Assembly (NCBI GenBank): GCA_902497095.1
Contig: CABVDD010000033.1
Span: 1-23,631 of the forward strand
DNA length: 23,631 nt
Source: an uncultured Faecalicoccus sp.
GTDB lineage: Bacteria; Bacillota_I; Bacilli_A; Erysipelotrichales; Erysipelotrichaceae
Direction: 5' to 3'
Shown: positions 1-6,603 of the stretch, in pieces
How positions within the stretch are numbered: position 1 is the first letter of the stretch
Layout of the letters: every line of letters begins with the position of its first letter
Notes under the pieces: generated by a model
What the model was told of the DNA's origin: nothing
The model's input: only the letters and a program-made list of their open reading frames with translations
Databases searched by the model: none
Position numbers and translations under genes: made by a program

Positions 1-1
1 T

Positions 2-55
2 TCAAAGGGAATTGAAAAGATGGCTGAATTGCGTTACTATTTACTAGGTATTTAG
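2..55 (+). CDS. 3' end of an unrecognised protein (partial)
   Basis: The frame starting at base 2 stays open to a TAG at 53-55 and ends in residues MAELRYYLLGI. It is followed 17 bases later by a strong rho-independent terminator, as expected for the end of a transcription unit on the plus strand. Only about 17 residues are inside the window, too few to assign a family. A chance open frame of this length is quite possible; the terminator is the main support. Confidence 0.35.
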   Translation, partial: SKGIEKMAELRYYLLGI

Positions 56-72
56 ACACAAACAATTATACC

Positions 73-124
73 AAAAAGGCCGGAGTATTTGACTTAAACC
101 ATCAAATATTCCGGTCCTTTTTTT
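73..124. terminator. Strong bidirectional rho-independent terminator
   Basis: A 15-bp stem (78-92 with 102-117, one bulged T at 115 and one G-T pair) closes a nine-base loop. An A-run at 73-77 and a T-run at 118-124 flank it. Read on the plus strand it ends the upstream gene. On the minus strand the five A's become a U-tract, so it can also end the MFS transporter transcript coming from 1404. The two genes converge here. Confidence 0.88.
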
Positions 125-174
125 GTATTTGAGAACTGTTTCAACCTATTTACTCGTTACAGCCCCTTTTTTTA

Positions 175-1404
175 TTAGAGTTTGGTTACTTTATTGAAGA
201 AATACAGTCCGATCAAAAACATGATGGAGATGGCCGCTACTCCTAAATTTTGGTGCCCTGTCAACTGTGTTACAAAACCAATAAGGAAAGTTCCTAAAAA
301 GCTGGCTCCTTTACCGCAGATGTCAAATAAACCGAAGTATTCACCACTTGCGTTTTCGGGAATGATCTTGGCAAAATAACTTCTGGATAAAGCTTGTATA
401 CCACCTTGAAAGCAGCCAACGGCAACGGCAAGCAACCAGAATTCCCATTGCTTATCAAGTTGTATGGCAAAAAGCGCAATGCAGAAATAAGCAATGATAC
501 AAATTTTGATCAGTTTTCCAGTATCTTGTTTTTTAGAAAGAATCGCAAAAAGCAAACTGGCAGGAAAGGCAACGATCTGTGTTACCAAGAGAGCTAATAA
601 TAAACCTGTGGTATCTAATCCAAGACTTGTTCCGTAAGCGGTAGCCATATCAATGATCGTATATACGCCATCAATAAAGAAGAAAAAGGCAAGTAGAAAT
701 AAAAATACTTTCTTTTGTTTACGGGCATCTTTTAAAGTGTTATATAGACGTACAAACGTATCTTTTACAGGGTGTGCTTTTGGTTCAATATAATATTTTT
801 GTTTGTAATGAAAGGCTAATGGCAATGTAAAACCGATCCACCATAAGGCATTGATCACAAAGGCAATCATCATAGCAGTGTTCAATGAAATGCCGATACT
901 TTCATAGAGTAGAACAAAAACCAGTGAAATCAAAAAAGGGATGCAGCTTCCAATATATCCCCAGGCATAGCCTTTTGAAGAAACGTTGTCCATTCTTTCA
1001 TCGGTTGTGATATCTACCAGCATGGAATCATAAAAAATCAATGATAATGAATAACAGATTTTTGCGACTATAAATAATACTAGAAAGCTAAGCCAATAAG
1101 AGGGAATCCAAAAGCAGGCAAGAGCTAAAGCACCACATAGTGCCGATAAAAGAAATACTTTTTTCTTTTTTCCTTGATAATCCGCTAAGGTTCCTAGAAT
1201 AGGTCCTAATATCGCAACGGCAAGGGTAGAAATCGATGTTGCATATGACCAATAGGTAAGATAGCTGGATTCAGGAATTCCCTGAGCCTTGGAAATACTG
1301 TTGAAATAAATAGGAAGTATTGTGGAAACTAAGAGAATAAAAGCTGAATTTCCTATATCGTATACGATCCAACGTATTTCTTGACGATTTAATTTAATTT
1401 TCAT
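175..1404 (-). CDS. MFS transporter, UMF1/Atg22-like family
   Basis: A 409-residue polytopic membrane protein. The N-terminus holds the YDIGNSAF signature that resembles the YDFANSA motif of the UMF1 (Atg22-like, vacuole effluxer) branch of the major facilitator superfamily. It is followed by about 11-12 hydrophobic segments and a motif-A-like loop (LGTLADYQGKKKK). The substrate of bacterial members is generally unknown; export of amino acids or small metabolites is only a family-level guess. I chose the ATG at 1404 because AAAGGA lies 10 bases upstream. An in-frame TTG at 1413 would sit two bases from that site. The gene stands alone, convergent with the window's first gene and divergent from the activase operon. 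Its promoter region contains a duplicated -10 element. Confidence 0.82.
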   Translation of the reverse strand: MKIKLNRQEIRWIVYDIGNSAFILLVSTILPIYFNSISKAQGIPESSYLTYWSYATSISTLAVAILGPILGTLADYQGKKKKVFLLSALCGALALACFWIPSYWLSFLVLFIVAKICYSLSLIFYDSMLVDITTDERMDNVSSKGYAWGYIGSCIPFLISLVFVLLYESIGISLNTAMMIAFVINALWWIGFTLPLAFHYKQKYYIEPKAHPVKDTFVRLYNTLKDARKQKKVFLFLLAFFFFIDGVYTIIDMATAYGTSLGLDTTGLLLALLVTQIVAFPASLLFAILSKKQDTGKLIKICIIAYFCIALFAIQLDKQWEFWLLAVAVGCFQGGIQALSRSYFAKIIPENASGEYFGLFDICGKGASFLGTFLIGFVTQLTGHQNLGVAAISIMFLIGLYFFNKVTKL

Positions 1405-1429
1405 AAGATCCAAATCCTTTCTTAATATT

Positions 1430-1463
1430 TCCTTATATATTATAGATCCTTATATATTATAGA
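1430..1463. repeat. Perfect 17-bp tandem direct repeat in the divergent promoter region
   Basis: Two adjacent identical 17-base units, 1430-1446 and 1447-1463, each beginning TCCTTATATATT. Read on the minus strand, each unit contains a TATAAT hexamer (1444-1439 and 1461-1456), so the repeat doubles the -10 element of the MFS gene promoter. Every one of the 17 positions matches. Confidence 0.92.
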
Positions 1464-1484
1464 AAACAAAACACAGTTTTCCAA
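1439..1484 (-). promoter_or_regulatory. Promoter of the MFS transporter gene with two -10 boxes
   Basis: On the minus strand TTGGAA (1484-1479) is separated by exactly 17 bases from TATAAT (1461-1456), a good sigma-A promoter. The second repeat unit offers another TATAAT at 1444-1439, but the hexamer 17 bases before it (GTTTTC) is a poor -35. Transcription from the upstream pair would start near 1449, giving a leader of about 45 bases before the ATG at 1404. Confidence 0.65.
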
Positions 1485-1590
1485 AGCACATTTTATCATG
1501 AAATAAAAAAACAATCGTTAAAAAAAGGTAAATAAAAGTTAAGGTACTTATTTTTTAGGCATTTTATGATGATTTTTTCTTTGAATTGGT

Positions 1591-1609
1591 TATAATAATG
1601 GACAGGTGA
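1591..1609 (+). promoter_or_regulatory. Probable -10 and ribosome binding site of the activase operon
   Basis: A perfect TATAAT lies at 1591-1596 and AGGTGA at 1604-1609, six bases before the ATG at 1616. No convincing -35 hexamer is found 16-18 bases upstream. If this -10 is used, the mRNA would start near 1603, with the Shine-Dalgarno site at its very 5' end. The rest of 1464-1590 is AT-rich and shows no gene. Confidence 0.45.
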
Positions 1610-1615
1610 TTGAAA

Positions 1616-4531
1616 ATGACGATTCGAATAGGGTTTGATATAGGAAGTACCACGATCAAGGCAGTGGTTTTAGATGAACAAAACAACATTTTATATAAGT
1701 CGTATGAACGACATATGGCTAAAGTTCGTCAAAAAGCTTTAGAAAAAATAAAAGAGTTAAAAGAGTTCTGCAAAGAGCCCTTTTCCTTTGCGATTTCAGG
1801 ATCTGGAGCTCTAGGTCTTTGTGAAGCGGGTAATCTTCCGTTCGTACAAGAAGTATTTGCCTCTGCAGCGGCTATAAAAAAGTTTTATCCACAAACGGAT
1901 TGTGCTATTGAACTTGGAGGAGAAGATGCCAAGATCTTATTCTTCAAAGGAAGTCTGGAACAAAGAATGAATTCAACATGTGCAGGTGGTACAGGTGCTT
2001 TCATTGATCAAATGGCTTCGCTTTTAGATATGTCTTTAGAACAAATGAATGAAGCAAGTTTTCAATGCCATAAGATTTATCCGATTGCAAGTCGATGTGG
2101 TGTGTTTGCGAAAACGGATATTCAGCCTTTGATCAATCAAGGTGTAGACAAATCTGATTTGTGTGCCAGTATTTTTCAAGCGGTAGTAAACCAAACCGTT
2201 ACATCTTTGGCACAAGGACGAAAAATTGAAGGGAACATTTTATTTTTAGGTGGTCCTTTATATTTTATGAGCGGCTTACGAAAACGATTTGAAGAAACGT
2301 TAAATCTGTCTTCTGATCAAAGCACATGTCCGGATACAGCCATTCATTTTGTGGCTTTAGGAACAGCTCTTTGTGCTCAGGAAACATTTACTTATGAAGA
2401 TCTAGTAAAACGTTTAGATCAATTGGTTCATATGCCAATGCAGATGGAAGCCGGACAGCCTCTTTTTGAAAATGAAAAAGAATATCAAGATTTTATTGCC
2501 TGTCACAAGATGCATGATGTGCAATATGATGATCTGCAAACATATCAGGGTAAAGCATACTTAGGTATTGACTCAGGTTCTACTACGACAAAGTTAGTGT
2601 TATTAAGTGAAGAACATAAGATCTTATATGAAAGCTATACCTCAAATAAAGGAAACCCTTTAGATGTTGTATTAAAAGATCTCAAAGAGATTTATCGGAT
2701 CAACCCAAACATACGAATTTTTGGTGCGTATTCGACAGGGTATGGAGAAGAGTTGATGCGTGTTGCTTTTCATTTAGATGGCGGCATTGTAGAAACAATG
2801 GCACATTATGTAGCAGCGCGTTATTTTAATCCACAGGTTGATTATATTTTGGATATTGGCGGTCAGGATATAAAATGCTTTAAGATACGTGATGGCCATA
2901 TTGATGATATCGTTTTAAACGAAGCTTGCTCTTCGGGATGCGGGTCTTTTATCGAAACGTTTGCGAAATCACTGGGTTATGATGCCAAAGAGTTCGCAAA
3001 GTTGGGCTTGAAATCAAAACATCCGGTAGATCTGGGAACCCGTTGTACGGTCTTTATGAATTCAGGTGTAAAACAAGCGCAAAAGAATGGCGCTACCATT
3101 GAAGATATCAGTGCCGGTCTTTGTAAGTCAGTGGTAAAAAACGCTTTGTATAAAGTCATTCGAGCCCGAAATAAAGATGATATTGGAAAACACATCGTAG
3201 TGCAGGGCGGAACTTTCCAAAATGATGCGATTTTACGAAGCTTTGAACAGGAATTGGGTTACGAAGTCATTCGTCCAAGTATTGCACATTTGATGGGAGC
3301 TTTTGGAGCTGCTTTATATGCGCAAAAACTTCATCGTACTAAAAGTGCATTGTTGGATGCAAAAGCATTGGAAAATTTTTCTCATACGTCCAAGTCTGTA
3401 GCATGCAATAGGTGTACCAATCATTGTTCTTTAACAATCAATACTTTTAGTGATGGTTCTCGTCTTGTGGCAGGAAATAAATGTGATAAGATGATTCACT
3501 CCATCCAGAAAAAAGAAGAACTTCCAGATCTTTATAAAGATAAGATGCAGATGATGGAAGAACAGAAGCAAAAATATAAACATGATCAAAAAATCGCAAT
3601 GCCTTTGGTATTGAATAATTATGATATGCTTCCATTTTGGACAAAATTCTTTGATTGTCTTCAAATAGAAGTTGTTTGGACTACACCGACAACACAGAAG
3701 ATGTATTATGATGGACAACAGTCAATACCAAGTGATACAGCTTGTTTTCCGGCAAAAGTAGTGCATGGGCATATTGTGCAAATGGTCAAAGGTCAACAGA
3801 AGATCCTGTTTTATCCATGTATGACGTATAACGTGGATGAGCATCAAAGTGATAATCATTTTAATTGTCCTTTAGTGGCTTATTATCCGGAAAATATTGC
3901 AGCTAATATGGAGTTCGAAGATAAAATTTTCTTATATCCATATATAAGCCTGGACGATGAAAACAGTTTTGCCAAGACGATGCAAAGAACATTGGAAGAA
4001 GCAGATCTTCATTTTACAAAAAAACAATTGAAACAAGCTTTACAAGAAGGTTTGTTAGAACGTCAATTGTTCCATGAAAAACTGGTTCAGAAACATTTGG
4101 ATGCCGTTAGTTATGCCAGAGCACATCATCACCCAATGGTAGTTTTATGTGGTAGACCTTACCATTTAGATCCACTGATCAACCATCAGATCCATCAGCT
4201 TTTAACACAACTTGGATTTGTGGTTCTAAGTGAAGAAAGCGTTCCACGTCAAGAGCGCCAAAAAGTTTATGTATTAAATCAATGGACATATCATGCGCGT
4301 TTATATCAGGCTGCCAAGTATGTCTGTGAAAATCCGGATATGGAATTAGTACAATTGGTTAGCTTCGGATGTGGAATCGATGCGATCACCAGCGACGAAG
4401 TAAAAGATATCTTAAAAGATGCAGATAAATTTTATACACAGATCAAAATTGATGAAATTGATAATCTGGGAGCCGCACGCATTCGTTTACGTTCTTTAAA
4501 AGAAGCCATTGCGGAAGGAAAGGAGGACTAA
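1616..4531 (+). CDS. Tandem BadF/HgdC-type activase fused to a DUF2229 (COG3580-like) dehydratase-like domain
   Basis: A 971-residue protein related to activators of 2-hydroxyacyl-CoA dehydratases, which use ATP to drive electrons at low potential to a partner iron-sulfur enzyme. Two ASKHA ATPase halves follow each other: residues 1-260 (phosphate loop FDIGSTTIK) and about 314-575 (IDSGSTTTK, DIGGQDIK, QGGTFQN). Each half carries the cysteine pair that holds the bridging [4Fe-4S] cluster in HgdC homodimers: Cys122 and Cys161 in the first, Cys438 and Cys477 in the second. One chain could therefore mimic the dimer. Cys597, 600, 604 and 623 form another cysteine cluster. Residues about 640-971 look like DUF2229, with Cys710, 735, 751 and 919. 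The start is the ATG at 1616, not the TTG six bases earlier, because of AGGTGA at 1604-1609. The partner gene follows after one base. Substrate unknown. Confidence 0.85.
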   Translation: MTIRIGFDIGSTTIKAVVLDEQNNILYKSYERHMAKVRQKALEKIKELKEFCKEPFSFAISGSGALGLCEAGNLPFVQEVFASAAAIKKFYPQTDCAIELGGEDAKILFFKGSLEQRMNSTCAGGTGAFIDQMASLLDMSLEQMNEASFQCHKIYPIASRCGVFAKTDIQPLINQGVDKSDLCASIFQAVVNQTVTSLAQGRKIEGNILFLGGPLYFMSGLRKRFEETLNLSSDQSTCPDTAIHFVALGTALCAQETFTYEDLVKRLDQLVHMPMQMEAGQPLFENEKEYQDFIACHKMHDVQYDDLQTYQGKAYLGIDSGSTTTKLVLLSEEHKILYESYTSNKGNPLDVVLKDLKEIYRINPNIRIFGAYSTGYGEELMRVAFHLDGGIVETMAHYVAARYFNPQVDYILDIGGQDIKCFKIRDGHIDDIVLNEACSSGCGSFIETFAKSLGYDAKEFAKLGLKSKHPVDLGTRCTVFMNSGVKQAQKNGATIEDISAGLCKSVVKNALYKVIRARNKDDIGKHIVVQGGTFQNDAILRSFEQELGYEVIRPSIAHLMGAFGAALYAQKLHRTKSALLDAKALENFSHTSKSVACNRCTNHCSLTINTFSDGSRLVAGNKCDKMIHSIQKKEELPDLYKDKMQMMEEQKQKYKHDQKIAMPLVLNNYDMLPFWTKFFDCLQIEVVWTTPTTQKMYYDGQQSIPSDTACFPAKVVHGHIVQMVKGQQKILFYPCMTYNVDEHQSDNHFNCPLVAYYPENIAANMEFEDKIFLYPYISLDDENSFAKTMQRTLEEADLHFTKKQLKQALQEGLLERQLFHEKLVQKHLDAVSYARAHHHPMVVLCGRPYHLDPLINHQIHQLLTQLGFVVLSEESVPRQERQKVYVLNQWTYHARLYQAAKYVCENPDMELVQLVSFGCGIDAITSDEVKDILKDADKFYTQIKIDEIDNLGAARIRLRSLKEAIAEGKED

Positions 4532-4532
4532 A

Positions 4533-5771
4533 ATGGCTACGCACTATACAAAGTTTGATAATGCGAAAAAAGATCAATATACCATTTTGGTTCCAGGTAT
4601 GTTGCCTATACATTTCCGTCTTTTGAAACCAACTTTTGAACAAAGTGGATATCATATAGAAGTATTGGCTAACGAGAGCGAACAAGTCAAAGAAGAAGGA
4701 TTGGCCCATGTACATAATGATACATGTTATCCGGCTTTATTGGTCATTGGACAATTTATAGATGCTTTAAAAAGCGGCAAATACGATTTAAACAAGGTCG
4801 CATTGGTCATTACGCAGACAGCTGGGGGTTGTCGTGCCAGTAACTATCTTTCGCTATTACGAAAAGCTTTGCAGATGGAAGGATGGGAGCATATTCCTTG
4901 TCTATCTGTGAATTTTTCCGGATTGGAAAAGGACAGTGGTTTAAAGTTTACGATGCCTATGTTATTGCGAGTTTTGTATTGTGTATTATATGGAGATGCA
5001 TTGATGTGGCTAAAAAATCAAGTCATGCCCTATGAACTTCATGCAGGAGATACAGAAAAAGTCATTGATGAGATCGTAGAATATTTAAAAAAAGAACTGG
5101 CTGGTCAAGGGTATAGAAAATCAAAGAAAATTTATAAGATGATGATCGATCGTATGAAAGCTGTTCCACGCAGTAATGAGCCTAAGATTCGCGTGGGTAT
5201 CGTTGGAGAAATCTACATGAAATACTCACCATTAGGAAACCATCACCTAGAAGATTATTTAATGCAGGAAGGATTTGAACCGGTTGTAACAGGGGTTATG
5301 GACTTTGGTTTATACTGTATTGAAAATGGAATCATCGATTATGAGTATTATCATCGTCATGCCAAAACACATACTTTTTTCTCGCTTGCCAAATCATTGA
5401 TCATGCGCATGCAGAAAACGTTTGAAGAAGCGGTAAAGAAAGATGGAACATTTCGAGCACCGGAAGACTTTAATCAGGTCATTCGTGATGGAAAAGGTTT
5501 TATTGATCAGGGTGTAAAAATGGGAGAAGGATGGCTTTTGACAAGTGAAGTCGTATCTCTTGTAAAGAATGGTGTCAATAATATCATTTCAGCGCAACCA
5601 TTTGGCTGCCTGCCGAATCATATTGTGGCCAAAGGCATGGTACGAAGAATTAAGGAAGCGTATCCAAATGCAAATATTGTAGCTATTGATTATGATCCTA
5701 GTGCTAGTAAGGTCAATCAGGAAAATCGTATTCGTTTAATGCTTGCCAATGCGAAACTGAATGCACAGTAA
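4533..5771 (+). CDS. 2-hydroxyacyl-CoA dehydratase-like protein (COG3581-like), partner of the activase
   Basis: A 412-residue soluble protein of the type often encoded with, or fused to, the tandem activase upstream. Cysteines sit in conserved-looking settings: HNDTCYPA (Cys65), TAGGCRASNY (Cys100) and QPFGCLPNH (Cys359). This resembles the three-cysteine iron-sulfur site of 2-hydroxyacyl-CoA dehydratase subunits. By family analogy it would bind a cluster and receive electrons from the activase; the reaction is not known. The ATG at 4533 is preceded by a perfect AGGAGG at 4521-4526 with a six-base spacer. A longer frame from 4509 would overlap the upstream gene and place that site inside the coding region. 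One base separates the two genes, so they are co-transcribed. No CoA-transferase or acyl-CoA dehydrogenase gene lies beside them to reveal a pathway. Confidence 0.8.
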   Translation: MATHYTKFDNAKKDQYTILVPGMLPIHFRLLKPTFEQSGYHIEVLANESEQVKEEGLAHVHNDTCYPALLVIGQFIDALKSGKYDLNKVALVITQTAGGCRASNYLSLLRKALQMEGWEHIPCLSVNFSGLEKDSGLKFTMPMLLRVLYCVLYGDALMWLKNQVMPYELHAGDTEKVIDEIVEYLKKELAGQGYRKSKKIYKMMIDRMKAVPRSNEPKIRVGIVGEIYMKYSPLGNHHLEDYLMQEGFEPVVTGVMDFGLYCIENGIIDYEYYHRHAKTHTFFSLAKSLIMRMQKTFEEAVKKDGTFRAPEDFNQVIRDGKGFIDQGVKMGEGWLLTSEVVSLVKNGVNNIISAQPFGCLPNHIVAKGMVRRIKEAYPNANIVAIDYDPSASKVNQENRIRLMLANAKLNAQ

Positions 5772-5791
5772 AATTTATAACCTTAGTAAAT

Positions 5792-5836
5792 AAGCTGTAG
5801 GAATCGATGATTTTCATCGATTCGATACAGCTTTTT
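5792..5836 (+). terminator. Terminator of the activase operon, overlapping the 3' end of the convergent gene
   Basis: Stem AAGCTGT (5792-5798) pairs with ACAGCTT (5827-5833), and an inner stem GAATCGATGA (5801-5810) pairs with TCATCGATTC (5814-5823). A T-run follows to 5836. The 3' arm is also the last codons and stop (5814-5816) of the minus-strand alarmone synthetase gene. On the minus strand the sequence after the stem is only moderately T-rich, so termination in that direction is less certain. Confidence 0.85.
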
Positions 5837-6497
5837 TCATGCTTTGTTGATGAACTTTTTCCATCTTTTCGTCTAATTTTGCACTTAATAAGGCACATTC
5901 TAAGAGATCATCATTGATCGTTTTTAAAGTTTGTTCATCCAATTCTTTTTTATAGCGAATCTTATGTTCTAAAGAAGCCCAGGAATCCATGGCAATTGTA
6001 CGAAATTGTACTTCAACATTCATGGAACGTTTCTCTTTATGAAGAAAGATAGGAACTTGAACGATCAAATGCAAACTTCTGTAACCATTTTCTTTAGGAT
6101 GTTTGATATAGTCTTTAATTTCTACTAAATCAATATCATCTTGCGATAAAAGATATTCAGCTAATAAGTAAATATCATTTTGGAAAGAACAAATAACGCG
6201 AATTCCCGCAATATCAAATAGATTGGATTCAATGGATTGCACAGTCAGCGGAAGATTGCGATTTTGTAATTTATTAATTATGCTTTCTGGGCTTTTTAAG
6301 CGAGATTTGATAGTTTCAATGGGATTGTGTTCTCGTTCGATTGAAAACTCTTCGTTGAGTACTCTAAATTTAGTTTCTACTTCCATAATGGCACAACGAT
6401 AATAAGCCATCAATGTACGTAAAGGAATAGTATCTTCTTGAATACGTTTAAGAAGTTGTAAATTGGTATCTTCAATTAAACAAGCTTTATTTTCCAT
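5814..6497 (-). CDS. Small alarmone synthetase, GTP pyrophosphokinase (RelP/RelQ type)
   Basis: A 227-residue protein consisting of a RelA/SpoT-type synthetase domain without an HD hydrolase domain or C-terminal regulatory domains, as in Bacillus YjbM (RelQ) and YwaC (RelP). It transfers pyrophosphate from ATP to GTP or GDP to make (p)ppGpp. Visible motifs are FDIAGIRVICSF, KENGYRSLHLIV and VEVQFRTIAMDSWASLEHK. The last covers the conserved glutamate and substrate-binding region, so it looks catalytically intact. An HKIRYK segment and a helical tail follow. I place the start at the ATG at 6497, because AGGGGG (minus strand, 6510-6505) lies seven bases upstream. An ATG at 6518 would put that site inside the gene. 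It is monocistronic and converges with the activase operon. I cannot tell RelP from RelQ. Confidence 0.88.
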   Translation of the reverse strand: MENKACLIEDTNLQLLKRIQEDTIPLRTLMAYYRCAIMEVETKFRVLNEEFSIEREHNPIETIKSRLKSPESIINKLQNRNLPLTVQSIESNLFDIAGIRVICSFQNDIYLLAEYLLSQDDIDLVEIKDYIKHPKENGYRSLHLIVQVPIFLHKEKRSMNVEVQFRTIAMDSWASLEHKIRYKKELDEQTLKTINDDLLECALLSAKLDEKMEKVHQQSMKKAVSNR

Positions 6498-6554
6498 ATT
6501 AGATCCCCCTTGTATCAAAATATCATAGAATGAAAGGGATTTCTATAAAGAAAG

Positions 6555-6582
6555 TTGAAATCTTTCAAAAATGCAATATACT
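6555..6582 (+). promoter_or_regulatory. Promoter of the DUF975/CmpB fusion gene, with an inverted repeat over the -35
   Basis: TTGAAA (6555-6560) and TATACT (6577-6582) are 16 bases apart and predict a start near 6589. The transcript would begin just before AAAGGG (6590-6595), the ribosome binding site for the ATG at 6604. TTGAAA and TTTCAA (6563-6568), two bases apart, form an inverted repeat over the -35 that could be an operator. An upstream in-frame ATG at 6571 falls inside this promoter, which argues against it as the translation start. Confidence 0.65.
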
Positions 6583-6603
6583 GAAATTCAAAGGGATAAT
6601 ATT

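Noticed and set aside
1581..1596. TTGAAT as a -35 for the activase promoter
   Set aside because: It is only four bases from the TATAAT, far from the 16-18 base spacing needed.
1610..1615. TTG at 1610 as start of the activase
   Set aside because: It is directly against the AGGTGA site at 1604-1609, while the ATG at 1616 has a six-base spacer.
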